Shown: piece by piece, positions 19,525-29,348 of the stretch
Layout of the letters: every line of letters starts with the position of its first letter
How positions within the stretch are numbered: the stretch's first letter is position 1
NCBI GenBank assembly: GCA_018136815.1
Contig: CM030935.1
Coordinates: forward strand, 2,330,192-2,394,191
Origin: Isochrysis galbana
Lineage: Eukaryota > Haptophyta > Isochrysidales > Isochrysidaceae
Reading direction: 5' to 3'
DNA length: 64,000 nt
Made by a program: the position numbers and the translations under genes
The notes under the pieces: generated by a model
Told to the model about the DNA's origin: nothing
The model's database searches: none
The model's input: only the letters and a program-made list of their open reading frames with translations

Positions 19525-19597
19525 AATGAGGGGGTCGAGCTTATACCGTCCACATGGGGTTAGTTGCCAAAAAAACAACCAAACCTGAGGTTGCACC
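19525..19597 (+). repeat. Dispersed repeat with CAACCAAACCTGAGGTTG end (copy 2)
   Basis: Second copy of the block at 2168-2250, with the same CCACATGGGG and AAAAAACAACCAAACC segments. It ends at the start of the minisatellite at 19612. Confidence 0.6.
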
Positions 19598-19611
19598 CTC
19601 TACCTCTATCT

Positions 19612-19772
19612 AAGTTGGCTCCACCCACTGAACAAGTTGGTTCCAACCTGATGAACAAGTTGGCTCCACCCACTGAACAAGTTGGCTCCACCCTGAACAA
19701 GTTGGCTCCAGCCACTGAACAAGTTGGCTCCACCCTGAACAGGTTGGCTCCACCAACTGAACAAGTTGCGTA
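19612..19772 (+). repeat. Minisatellite, units AAGTTGGCTCCACC(CACTG)AAC
   Basis: Seven to eight tandem units of 18-24 bp, each AAGTTGG(C/T)TCCA followed by a variable ACCCACTGAAC or CCCTGAAC spacer. Length alternates between about 24 and 18 bp because a CACTG block is present or absent. No gene overlaps it. Confidence 0.85.
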
Positions 19773-20281
19773 ACGGTAAAAACAAACTCAAATCCTCGAT
19801 TTTCGAGACGAAAATCGGCGAACTCGAACTTGATTGAGCCCGAGGAGAATCCGAATCAGCGAATCAGCACGCCTAGCGCGACCACGACGGACATAGGAGA
19901 CGGTACGTAACGAAGAATGCTCGTGCCCAGGCCGAAGTATTCACCGAAGGTCTGAATACAACAACAACAAAAAAATAGTTAGTGGTTCCGCGGCCGCGTG
20001 TGCGGTGAGAATGTTGAATAAATATAAATTTTAGACAGCAAGCGAAAAGCGATTGATCGGAATGACCTCAACCCACTTTTTACACCGGGACAAAACGAAA
20101 AACTAGTACCAAGCGCAGACTCCTAGAGACGGCTACCAAGCTGGGGATAGCGTACCTATTGAGGAACGCGGAACGCACGATATAAAGTATATTCAGAAGC
20201 ACTCAATACTCAACCGGCATCACATTTTTGACTCCGACTCAAGCATAACCTTGCTACATTAAACCAGGGCACACAACCGGG
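19773..20281. other. Non-coding, no supported gene
   Basis: AT-richer sequence with an imperfect inverted repeat CTCGATTTTCGAGACGAAAATCG near 19793-19815. Nothing coding is recognised. Confidence 0.35.
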
Positions 20282-20956
20282 ACACAAAAGGCAACCACGA
20301 ACGAAGACCCAGAAGGCCTGCCCATACCCCACACTCTGAACCACGGCTACACCAGGCCTATGGTATTGCACCTGCACCTGGGCCGTAAACCGAAGAATAA
20401 GGAATGAAGGGGGAATAGAAGTAAGGGCGATGTCGATGGCGAGGTAGTGTGACCTGGAACGTAGTTGACGAATTGGGATGGCCCATAGGGCCTGAGGGCA
20501 ATGAGGAAGGAGGCAGACCGGCGGCAGGCGCGGCGGAGGAGACGACTTCGGAGACGCTGACGGGCTGAGGCCCGTCAGCAGAGGAAGGCGGGCAGGCGGG
20601 CTTGAGCGAGGGCGAGGACGGCGGCGAGAGCGACATCGAGCGAGAGGCGAGAGGCGAGGGTGAGTGAGAGGAGGGCTGTGTTGGCAGGGGCTGGTGAGGC
20701 AAGGAGAGTTTGTAGGGTACGAGTGTTACGAGAGCGAGAGCGACGAGAGCGAGAGCGACGGATGACGACTGACGACAAGACGTCGGATCCAACGATGCTG
20801 CGACACCGACTCACGAACACACTAGAATCATTCACCCAAACCAAGCAAAACATGAAATAACCGAGACCCCACATCGCCGGTAACTCAAACACGTCGCGAG
20901 AGACAGAGAGAGAGAGCGAGAGAGAGAGAGAATCCGCAGCGACGGTCGGAGCGTGT

Positions 20957-21187
20957 CTTCGCTTTGGATTTTCCCACCAAGGCGGAAAGTCGAAGAGGAA
21001 CGTTATGTCGCGCAACAACGGCGATCACATTGGATACAGATCGCAGCGAGGTATCCTTGCAATCGAAGAAATCTTGCTGTTGAGCGTGGACCTTCTAGAC
21101 GTTTCTATCGAGCAACCCCGAGTAGCAACCAAGGCTTCGCTTTGGATTTTCCCACCAAGGCGGAAAGTCGAAGAGGAACGTTATGTC
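20957..21187 (+). repeat. 178-bp tandem duplication inside the LTR
   Basis: CTTCGCTTTGGATTTTCCCA starts both at 20957 and at 21135. The second unit is broken by the hAT at 21188-22085 and resumes at 22086, ending at about 22218 with AGCAACCAAGG. The sister LTR at 32631 has one unit only, so the duplication is secondary. Confidence 0.85.
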
Positions 21188-22085
21188 TAGGCCCAGGTCA
21201 GGATTTCGGAAATTTTTTTCAAAATTTGGGGGTGGGTTTACTCACAGATTTCGGGGCGAAATTTCGCAAAATTTGGGGGGCTCCTGCAGCGCCCTCGCAA
21301 AATTTGGGGGCTCCTGCAGCCCCCCCCCCCCCCGCCCCCCATCACTCCCATCACCCCATCTCCCATATCCATATCCTAACTTTAACTTAGGGGAAGGGGG
21401 GATCCTATACCTAGGGAGAAGGGCGGGGGGGGGGGGGGGGGTAGTAAGTAGTAAGGGCGGGAGGCGGGAGAGAGAGGGGAGAGGGTAGGGTAGGCTAAGA
21501 GTGAAGGGCGGGAGAGGGGGGGTAAGAAAGGGCGCGAGAGGAGGGGTAGTAAAGGCGGGAGAGGGGGGGGGAGCCGCGGGGGCGCCGGAGAGAAGAGAGC
21601 GAGAGAGCGCGAGCGCGATCCGCAGACCGCAGACCGCAGACCATCATGTTTGGCGATGGACAAATGAGTGCCTTGGCCGATCAGATTCAATGTGGGTTGA
21701 TGTTGCGGTATAATCACACCGGTGACCTTGAGTAAGGAGTGAGTAATATGTTAGTAGAGTACGTGTGTGATGTGTGTCATTGTGCAAGTACTTTAATAAT
21801 TAACGTTGCGCGTTGCGCAAACGAGAGTCAATGAGTGTCAATCCTCGCTCTATCTAGGTGAAAAGTGAAAAGCCCATTCATGTAGCCAAATACAGATAGC
21901 AGCGGCGGCGGGGCTATATGCAATGTGCTATATAGTATAGGTAGCTAGGTCAGGCTAGCGCGCGAGCGCGGGAGCGCTCGCACCTCGCAAAATATTTGCG
22001 AAATTTGGGGCAGTGAACGCGAAATCTGAGCGAAATATCCGAAGAAATTTGGGCGGGTTTCAAACGAAATTCTGACCTGGCCCTA
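21188..22085. mobile_element. hAT-like non-autonomous element, 8-bp TSD GTTATGTC
   Basis: The ends are inverted: TAGGCCCAGGTCAGGATTTCG at the left and TAGGGCCAGGTCAGAATTTCG reading in from the right. Identical GTTATGTC flanks lie at 21180-21187 and 22086-22093, and the uninterrupted target is seen in the first tandem unit at 21002-21009. The subterminal regions hold AAATTTGGGG/CGAAATTTCG repeats like those of the hAT at 3627. The interior is G-rich and (GA)-rich and encodes nothing recognisable. Confidence 0.85.
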
Positions 22086-22712
22086 GTTATGTCGCGCAAC
22101 AACGGCGATCACATTGGATACAGATCGCAGCGAGGTATCCTTGCAATCGAAGAAATCTTGCTGTTGAGCGTGGACCTTCTAGACGTTTCTATCGAGCAAC
22201 CCCGAGTAGCAACCAAGGGAGGAGAAAACCAAAAACCAACGGGACCAAGGGCTTCCATCTTCCATGCAACTTGCATCAAGGGGAAAGATAACCCAAAACC
22301 AAAGCAGGGAATCTAAATCAATCTCCAAGGGGAGATGGCAAACCAAGGACCAAGGAGAAAGATTCCCTCACCCAAGCAGCGAACCTAAATCGATCTCCGA
22401 GGGGAGATGGCAAACCAAACCTGATTGCCCCCAGAAGCAGGTAAAGAAACGCGGGGAGATAGCGAATTAAACCTTTTGCGAGGCGCCTGGGAGGAAGAAA
22501 GGTGTGGAAACTTCCCTTCTCTTCGAGAGAAAGAGAGAGGGCGCTCCACAACCCTAGATCCTAGGCGTCCACGCGAAGTTTTTGACCGAGAACGAGAACG
22601 AGAGAATTATAACGATAAATACCGAACGAAGAGGAGAGAGAAGCCTAACGAGCGTCGATTCGCGAATGCGACAGTAGTAGGTGTTAGCCCAGAATCTTCA
22701 GATTTTTTTCAA

Positions 22713-23448
22713 TCCTTGTTTGTGCACATGCATGGCTTCACTCTTCACTCTCAACTATCCGTTCATTTTTTGTCCAACGCACAGCCCACCACCACCATAA
22801 ACATCAAATCACACATGCACACTACTCTACGTGCGTGCGCATGCCAAGACCAACACCAACACCAGCACAAAAACAATCAAGGTCCAAGATCAATAGCCCA
22901 TCGGTGGGCAAGTTTGGTTGGTTGATGCTGCGTCTTTGACTAGGAGGGCGGATCTTTGGTATGACCAACACATTGGTGACGGTGTAAGCCCGAGTTGGGT
23001 GTGTCAAGAGGCATTTCCATCGACCACAGCGCGATGATGACCCCATGGTCGTGACTGTGCATTCATGTCGGCGGGTGCTTCGGAGTGTCAATGTCGACCA
23101 TGCGTCTATTCCTACCCATACGTCGGTGCGTGTGCAATGTATGGCAGCTTCGAGATAGCTCACACGTTAGTCTGGCTACACAGCCAAGACCATTGAGCTG
23201 CGAGATTCGCAATTCGATCAGTTACACAGCCGCGGCCGCAACACAGCCGTGACCATTGAGCTGCGAGAGTCTTCCGTCGATCGAGCAGACATTAAATATT
23301 GATTGTGCGAGCTCCATTTGGCCCAATGCATCGCAAGCCAGTTTCGGATAGACGTAGGCTATGGCAGGTAGTGTCCTTGGGTGAATCTTGGCACCTACTC
23401 ATCAGGTGCAGGTATGTTCGAACGCGTCCATCTGTGGGATTCATTTCC
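22713..23448. other. Non-coding, no supported gene
   Basis: Contains a direct duplication of CACAGCC..GACCATTGAGCTGCGAGA at about 23180 and 23242. No gene is recognised; it is the 3' flank of the Mpv17-family gene. Confidence 0.4.
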
Positions 23449-24359
23449 CTACATAGGCTCGATCGTGCCCGGCCGCTCTGCAGATGGCCGATATGCGCCG
23501 CGTGTCATTGAGAGCACCACCATGTACGAAAAAGAGAGGGCGGCAACCCAAGGCATTCTTAGATGAGGTGGTATTACGCCTGGATGGGGAATGGCAAGGG
23601 GGGAGAGGGGAAGGTCAGGCCCACGACGAGATGAGCACATGCTGGAATTTCTACCAACAACCGTAGATACTACGCGCATTTCGGGACCAGCGCAGCGCTC
23701 AGCAACGTCAGGCGCTGTTTTCATGCACGCACCAAAAGTGATCATATGGCCAGGAAACCACACTGCCCAAGTGTTCCTGAGGTCCTCTCGGATGCCCTCC
23801 GAGTAGTTACGCATTGCAGTGACAAATGTCCCGGGTCCAAGAGAATGCGTGTGCATCCACTCCCTCAACGTGTAGAAGGCTGGGAAGAAGAATATGGGGT
23901 CGGCGATCAGATTGACAGCACAAACTTTCCGTATAATGTTGCCTATTGAGCGGCCCGGGAAGCGATGCTCCAATAACTGCAGGGTTGGGAGGATGGTCAG
24001 CTCAACTGGCAAGCAAGACGCCAAGGAACCACAACATGCAACACCCGTGTCGTGACGCTGCGCGCGTGCCAGAGCCAGATTGCGGTTGTGTGCGGGCAGC
24101 GAGAGGGAGAGCGCACATGATTGATGACAACGTACTGGAAGCACCCTTGGTAGGAGAATCCGAAGAGTGCAAAGGTGGCGGCTCGCCTGGGCTCAATCGA
24201 GCCGCTTCGTTCGACGTACGTCTGCACAAACACGTCGGCGGCACCCGCCTTGGCGGCTGTGACTGCCATAGAGGTGGCAACCGGCCGCCGTGCAGCCACA
24301 CCGTCGAGGAAGCCGATCGCGGGACCGAATGCGCGGCGGAGCGGCATCGCAATGTGCAT
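23449..24359 (-). CDS. Mpv17/PMP22-family membrane protein
   Basis: Small four-helix integral membrane proteins of mitochondria or peroxisomes, linked to mitochondrial DNA maintenance and possibly forming channels. Three exons on the minus strand: 24359-24117, 23976-23733 and 23579-23449. Introns are 24116-23977 (140 bp) and 23732-23580 (153 bp), both GT-AG. Joined sequence gives the family order RRPVATSMAVTAAKAGAADV, VERSGSIEPRRAATFALFGF with INHLLEHRFPG, LIADPIFFFPAFY and the signature WAVWFPGHMITFGVIPPHLR, where WPxxQxxNF-xxxPxxxR is usual, then a last helix AALSFSYMVVLSM. The second intron has no stop and a length divisible by three, so retention would insert 51 residues. The N-terminus could extend upstream of Met 24359, since the frame stays open. 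Confidence 0.82.
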
Positions 24360-24475
24360 GGCCCAGAGCTCGAGAATATGCGGCCGAATTGTCTCCCTTG
24401 TCCCCCTCTCGCTCCGTGCAGGGCGCGCCGCGTCGATGCCCCGGCCGGGCTCGGCAACGGCAGCACTGTGCGGAA

Positions 24476-24508
<33 letters not shown>

Positions 24509-25160
24509 GAGAGAGAGCACCCCTGCACCTCTTGTTCGATGGAAAGACAGAGCGACGGTCGTCCCCTTCTCTGGACGTAGGTGGGGTGTATTTGTACTAG
24601 TACTCCTGCGTCGGAAGCAGAGAAAAGACAACAACAGAGAGAGAAGTGAACTCTACAAGACAAGAGAGAGAGACAAATCATGCTGAGAGAGAAGTGAGAA
24701 AAGGAGTACAACAATTTTTGCGGTGTGCGATACAGAATAGAATCAAGCAGAATCAAGAGAAGAGAGAACAGAAAATTTCGTAAAGGAGGAGGAGAGAGAG
24801 AGATAGCACGAGTAGAGCCAGCTGGGACCGGAGCCCGGGTGTCGAGAAGAAGGGAGAGAATGAATATGAGAGGAGAGAGGCGGGGACGTCGGCCGCCCCG
24901 TCGCCGCCGGGTGTTGGAAAAAGAAAACTCGGGATCGGCATAGCTGCTCGCTAGTAGAGTAGTTCAGTAGAGCCAGAGTAGTTGTAAAGTAGTTGTTGCT
25001 GGATCTGGAGATCTGGATGCGCTGGTGCTGGTCCCCCCTTCCCCCCCCCCTTCCACTCTCACTCTCCCCCCGCCCCCTTCTCACTCTGCATCGGCCCAAA
25101 ATGCTGCTCCATCTTCATCGAAGTAGTAGTCATCCTCATCCTCGGTTTGGAGCGCCGCCA
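24360..25160. other. Intergenic, purine/pyrimidine-rich, no supported gene
   Basis: (GA)n runs lie at 24476-24518 and 24640-24680. The frame of the Mpv17-family gene remains open to about 24470, where a pyrimidine tract and CACAG on the minus strand could be a splice acceptor for an undetected upstream exon. A C-rich block lies at 25035-25080. Confidence 0.4.
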
Positions 25161-25161
25161 C

Positions 25162-25338
25162 CCAAAAACGCTGGCGCCTGACGGGCCCCGCCAACTGGGA
25201 AGGAAGACTACCGCTACCGGACGGCGTATGGGCCCACCTGGCAGAAATATACACCTCACCAATGCTGACGACGAGGGACACGCACCTCCATTACCATTAC
25301 AAACACATCACACACAGGCGCATAGCAACAGCCAAAAG
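25162..25338 (+). pseudogene. LINE ORF2 fragment (C-terminal region)
   Basis: The plus frame reads LPLPDGVWAHLAEIYTSP then TRDTHLHYKHITHRRIATA. The same protein segment occurs in the minus-strand copy at 26514-26290 (LQLPDEVWAHLAEIYTSP). Neither end of the element is present, so this is a bare internal scrap. Confidence 0.75.
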
Positions 25339-25344
25339 CCAAAA

Positions 25345-25495
25345 GATCCTAGTCCTAGATGGGAATAAATACGTATTCACCGTATTTGTACGCGCGTACG
25401 CAGACCAAATATAGACCGACCGTATTTGCCGTATTTGAAACCCCCTCCGTCCTCCGTATTTGCCCCCGTATTTGGAAGTTGAAGTAGAAGCAGTG
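25345..25495. repeat. CGTATTTG-rich dispersed repeat (copy 1)
   Basis: TAGATGGGAATAAATACGTA is followed by many CGTATTTG units. A related block at 61349-61500 starts TAGATGGGAGCAGAAATATA and carries GTATTTG units as well. The type is unknown. Confidence 0.5.
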
Positions 25496-25514
25496 AAATA
25501 AATAAAATAATTAA

Positions 25515-25780
25515 TGTTATATATCCTAGCCAACCCCACTAGCTAATTGGACACAACTTTTCACTTTTCCGTCCCGGAATCCCGCCATGCCTGACGAGCC
25601 AGGTGTCCGAGTGCTACCGGGGGGAGGGGGCACTGCCCCCTCCCCTCGATATTTGTCCTCCCCCCAGTGCACGCACCGACCCCGCGCACCCCGCGCGTCC
25701 TCTCGTCGATCTTCGAGTCCACGCTGGGGGAAAACCCCTTTCCCCCCCCCTCCATACCCGCCATGGCAGGAAGGAAAGGT
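25515..25780 (+). repeat. Dispersed repeat starting ATCCTAGCCAACCCC (copy 1)
   Basis: Shares with 53308-53530 the blocks ATCCTAGCCAACCCC, CTAGCTAATTGG, ACAACTTTTCA, GGAATCCCGCCATGCCTGAC, GAGCCAG.TGTCCGAGTG and GGGGAGGGGGCACTGCCCCC, the last a hairpin. Orientation is the same in both copies. There is no protein-coding signal. Confidence 0.65.
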
Positions 25781-25879
25781 GCGAGTAGCCCGATGCCCGC
25801 CCATGCACGCCTGATCTTGATGCCTGCGCGCAGCATCTCACGCACGCCCTCTCTCTCTCTCTCTTGCCCTACACGCCAG

Positions 25880-26530
25880 GTAAGCGACTATGTACTATGT
25901 CGCCGCGGTGGCTCGCAACAGACAACAGACAACGCGGACGTGCTGTGCAGCTGTGCATGCTTGTGAGGAGTATGAGGCGGAGGACAGGGATCAAGGCGCG
26001 GCGGGCCATTGACGCCGCAGGTCTTTCTGAATGGTGGCCGCTTGTTGAACAGATTGCAGGTGCATTCCAATATCTAGAAGACCGCCTGAACGACAGCTGC
26101 CAGTCGCCGTACTGGTGCAAGGAGCAATACCGCATAAGCGGTAAGCGGCCTCCTCCGCGCGTTCAAACCGGGCTTCGCTTATGGCCGCGTTGACATGGCC
26201 TGGGTGCATGACCTTGCCTGCCTGCCTTCCTTCACAAACCTCTCTAGTCGCGGGCACTCTCCGAGGTGTGTAGAGGATTCGTCCGCTACTTTGCAGAAGC
26301 GGCATGTTCTATCACGATTTGCAAATCTGTTGCCCGTGGCTATGCGCCTGTGTGTGATGTGTTTGTAGTGAAGGTGAGTGTCTCTCGCTCTCATCATCGG
26401 CGAGGTGTATATTTCCGCTAGGTGCGCCCATACCTCGTCCGGTAGCTGAAGCTTTTTTCCCCAGTTGTCGGGTCCCGTGACGAGTCGCCTGCGTTTATTG
26501 GCGGTTTTTTGCATAGATAGCCTTCGCTAA
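25880..26530 (-). pseudogene. LINE ORF2 C-terminal fragment with zinc knuckle
   Basis: The minus strand from 26514 reads RRRLVTGPDNWGKKLQLPDE, EVWAHLAEIYTSPMMRARDT, HLHYKHITHRRIATGNRFAN and then a CCHC-type knuckle RTCRFCKVADESSTHLGECP, found at the C-terminus of many LINE reverse transcriptases. After a stop, homologous coding continues in another frame (FERAEEAAYRLCG, to about 26000). It is frameshifted and truncated at both ends. Confidence 0.75.
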
Positions 26531-26804
26531 GAGGTCTACTCCCATTTCGTCTAGCTAGCGTCTAGGCGCGTTTTGCCTTCTAGCGTGTACTCGTCCGGGA
26601 GCGGGAATCCGATAGCGCGGACGGGGACGGATCTCGGGGGAATCGCGTGTCATGAAACAACCGCCCCCAAATAACCTTATTGGCCCCAGGGCGCGACCCC
26701 GCAAATTCTGTACTGTTAGAGCCCCAGCGCGTGTGCAGTAGAGAGGGGGCGAGGGGGCGGCGGTAAAACCCACCATTTTCCTCGGGCCTCGGGAGTTTTT
26801 CGTG

Positions 26805-26985
26805 GCGGCAGGTGAGCCCCCCTGGAGTTCTTTTTGGGCTTGGGAGGACGGTCAAAAAATGCAGCCGCCCCCACATGTTAGTAGTTATAAATCACTGTAT
26901 GACCGCCCTACTTTGGAGGACCAGAGTGTTCCGTGTTCCGCGTTCGGGGTGCAAGCGCAAGCCTAGAATCATCAAGATTTTTTCC
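26805..26985 (+). repeat. TTTGACCGC-type short repeat (copy 3) plus LINE 3' tail
   Basis: 26805-26912 repeats the 14186-14295 block (GGCGGCAGGTGAGCCCCCCTGG ... GACGGTCAAAAAATGCAGCC ... TATGACCGC). About 30 bp later CAAGCCTAGAATCATCAAGA followed by TTTTTT (26960-26985) is a diverged LINE terminus. The order matches that at 14186-14586. Confidence 0.55.
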
Positions 26986-27303
26986 GACAACAATAAACAA
27001 AATCTGGATTAGTCAAGTAGAGGCAGGGCCACAACACCAGCAAAATCAAGTTCAAGAAGGGCGGGCAGAGGCCGGGGTAGAGAGAGGGCTAGGAGCGGAG
27101 TTGGCAATCTTGAAGAGCCTTCCGCAAGAATCCGCCCCAAAAAATGAGTACTACGAACCATTGACGTTTATGTATGCACCCACGCACAGCCGCCCGAGGA
27201 ATATTGATCGACGTAAAGGTTCAAGTGATCAAGTTCTGTATGTGCGTTAATCAAACGCAGTGAGCAATAGCATGCGCCACGCCAAGAGGTTTGCAAACTG
27301 ACA
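26986..27303. other. Non-coding, no supported gene
   Basis: This is the 3' flank of the nucleotide-sugar transporter gene. Nothing recognisable beyond an AATAAACAAAA stretch near 26990. Confidence 0.35.
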
Positions 27304-28425
27304 TCAAACGTCATCGCAGTCTTCAAGCTTGCTTGCTGATCCTATAACGACTTCTTGTCCATCTTGCGGCGACACGTGCAACAAGGCAGCATGCTCACCG
27401 GGTGCAGCCTGATGAACAATATGTCGACACGAGAGGCATGTCGCGTCCTCACCGGCAGTGTAGTAGGCGGTTGAGGCCACTGTGACCAAAGTAGCACCAA
27501 CACCTGACGAAAGAGAGAGTCGTACGCCGAGCACTCCAGATGCGAGGATACACGCCAGTGCGATGGACATGCCGACGGCGAATGATTTGAGCAAGTTATC
27601 TGCAAATCTGAGTGCCACCGACGTGACCACTCCTCCAAGCGCGCCCAGGCAGACTATACTGGCTGGTAGTGCACCAAATCCGACAAGCACATGGCCGTTA
27701 GCGATGGCAGCAGAATCTGTTATCCACATTGTCGCCACAGCAATGGGTAGCGAGAAGATGGACATCAGCAGGTTGCGCGTCCACAATGACGCCGAGATCG
27801 AGGGGTCTTTGAGCAGCAATTCCGTCAATGTACCCGCGAGTCCAGAAAGCGCGCAGAGAACGCCCAACGCAAGGAGCCCACGGGTCCTCTCAATGTCCGG
27901 GCCGTCCTGGACGTTCCCCTTCCTGCCAACCTCGGCTGCCGAGGACGACCGCGGCCAGAACGGAGCCGTGCTCTCCACAAGCATCAATCCCGCTGCGAGC
28001 AACACCACAGCAGACCACCTCGCGACGCCTAGGCGGCGCTGAAGGAGGAGAACTGCAAATATTGCTGCGAAGATCACCTTGGACTGCGTGCCGACAGCTA
28101 CCGTCACGGGGTCCAGATGGGTCACGGCGACGTACCACAGATTGTTATGTATGCAGTAGCACGTGGCGGGAAGGGCGAACATCAGTACCCATCGAGGCTT
28201 CCCCCGCAAAAGGCCCCAGGTCTCCTGTAGGAACTCGGTGCCGGAAGTGCAAAGCCCGACGGCGACGATGACGAGTGCCTTGAGGACCTCGGTGAGAGCT
28301 ACAGCGACCGATCCCAGATATCGCGGCCCAGGCAGTGTCCGGCTGTGACAAGCAACCACGATGAGTGTGGCGTTCTGCACCACGATGACGAGCAGCGAGC
28401 ACCAGCGAGCACCGCGCTCGGACAT
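27304..28425 (-). CDS. Nucleotide-sugar transporter, SLC35A-like
   Basis: A Golgi or ER antiporter that exchanges a cytosolic nucleotide sugar (CMP-sialic acid, UDP-galactose or UDP-GlcNAc class) for the nucleoside monophosphate. Single exon, 373 residues, about ten hydrophobic helices. Family signatures are SRTLPGPRYLGSVAVALTE with LKALVIVAVG (helices 1-2), ALPATCYCIHNNLWYVAV, THLDPVTVAVGTQSKVIFAA (the usual LDxxTFQVxxQLKIxxTA) and VLCALSGLAGTLTELLLKD, the last matching the family's GfagvyxExxLK. QSK replaces the usual QLK. The cytosolic tail after residue 330 is long, Cys/His-containing and unlike the family. Substrate cannot be assigned. ATG at 28425 lies just before the first helix. Confidence 0.88.
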   Translation of the reverse strand: MSERGARWCSLLVIVVQNATLIVVACHSRTLPGPRYLGSVAVALTEVLKALVIVAVGLCTSGTEFLQETWGLLRGKPRWVLMFALPATCYCIHNNLWYVAVTHLDPVTVAVGTQSKVIFAAIFAVLLLQRRLGVARWSAVVLLAAGLMLVESTAPFWPRSSSAAEVGRKGNVQDGPDIERTRGLLALGVLCALSGLAGTLTELLLKDPSISASLWTRNLLMSIFSLPIAVATMWITDSAAIANGHVLVGFGALPASIVCLGALGGVVTSVALRFADNLLKSFAVGMSIALACILASGVLGVRLSLSSGVGATLVTVASTAYYTAGEDATCLSCRHIVHQAAPGEHAALLHVSPQDGQEVVIGSASKLEDCDDV

Positions 28426-29160
28426 GCCCGCCGCCCCGTCGCTTGCCGAGTGTGCTGCTTCTCCGTTCGTCCGTGCCGCATTTTATCTTGTACTCCCACT
28501 AGTAAGTGAATTCTACGGACGGACCATTCAGTCCGAGTGATCGTTCTCTCGTCCTCTCTCGTTCTCTCGTTCTCTGTCCCCCGACAACCTTGGGGGGGGG
28601 GGGGGGGGGGGAATGTTCTCCCGATCGCCAGCAGCCCCCCCCGATATCGGGGGGGAAATTTTCGTTCGCGGTCCCCCGATAGCTATCGAGGGGGGGGGGT
28701 AACACAGATGGATCGAGTCCCTTATATACTCGTAAAGTCCCTCTGATGACGAGGACTAGAGAGCTAGAGAGGTAGAGAAGAGAAGAGTACTCTTACAAAA
28801 GAAGACGACGACGAGCAGCACTCCCCATGACGGGACGACTCCGCCCTGCGCTCGCGTTTTGAATTCCGTCTGCGATCTCTTGGGTATCCCTCCGGACGTT
28901 CTCCCCCTCTCTCTTCTCTCTCTATGCTGTCGTTTTGATACCTCATCCTCACCGTTTACAAACGGAGTGCGGAGGCAGCGGCCGCGCAAAAGTGCCGACT
29001 AGGAGGTAGAAGAGCGCCGTGGTTCCGCCCGCCCACCCCCCCTCGCTCCCCCCCTCTCTCTCGCCCCGCCCCGCCCTTCCTCGCTCCCTCCCTCCAGTCT
29101 CGCCCCCCTTCCATCAGTTGCGAGGCTGGAGCTGAGGCGTCGATCGCGCACTGGGGGGAA
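28426..29160. other. Intergenic with GC-run palindromes, no supported gene
   Basis: Between 28575 and 28700 lie three G/C-run structures: CCCCCGACAACCTTGG followed by a run of about 20 G, CCCCCCGATATCGGGGGG (perfect palindrome) and CCCCCGATAGCTATCGAGGG plus more G. CT/GA-rich tracts at 28535-28575 and 28760-28790 flank them. 28990-29150 is a C-rich leader of the proline-rich gene. Confidence 0.55.
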
Positions 29161-29248
29161 GGTGATGCGCGGCCTCAGCGGCGTGATGCTCGCCGCTACA
29201 CAGCTGTACGCCCACCAGCACGCACCCCGCCGGCTCCAGCTCGACCCG

Positions 29249-29348
29249 NNNNNNNNNNNNNNNNNNNNNNNNNNNNNNNNNNNNNNNNNNNNNNNNNNNN
29301 NNNNNNNNNNNNNNNNNNNNNNNNNNNNNNNNNNNNNNNNNNNNNNNN
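29249..29348. other. Assembly gap (100 N) in the proline-rich gene
   Basis: Exactly 100 N, a conventional placeholder, so true length is unknown. It removes the 5' part of the gene that ends at 32009. Confidence 0.99.

Larger units (their letters stand above)
20466..22673 (+). mobile_element. Solo LTR (enlarged) with 5-bp TSD GTAGT
   Basis: The element begins TGACGAATTGGGATGGCCCA and ends CGATTCGCGAATGCGACA, so it has TG...CA ends, and is flanked by GTAGT at 20461-20465 and 22674-22678. It aligns with the 965-bp LTR at 32631-33595. Its extra length comes from an internal 178-bp tandem duplication (units at 20957 and 21135) and a hAT element at 21188-22085. No internal retroelement domain (gag, pol) is present, so it is a solo LTR left by recombination. 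Confidence 0.85.
20282..22712 (+). mobile_element. LINE 3' end split by an LTR insertion
   Basis: The left part (20282-20465) has AAAAGGC, AGAAGGCCTGCCC, ATGGTATTGCACCTGCACC and GTGTGACCTGGAACGTAGT. The right part resumes at 22674 with GTAGTAGGTGTTAGCCCAG then AATCTTCAGATTTTTTT. Removing 20466-22673 plus one copy of GTAGT gives a continuous LINE end that matches 60841-60915. Confidence 0.85.

Noticed and set aside
19612-19772. CRISPR-like array
   Set aside because: Units are contiguous tandem repeats without unique spacers, in a eukaryotic genome; it is a minisatellite.
24002-24634. 210-codon minus-strand frame overlapping Mpv17 exon 1
   Set aside because: Out of frame with the recognisable Mpv17 sequence and dominated by (GA)n-derived Ser/Leu repeats.
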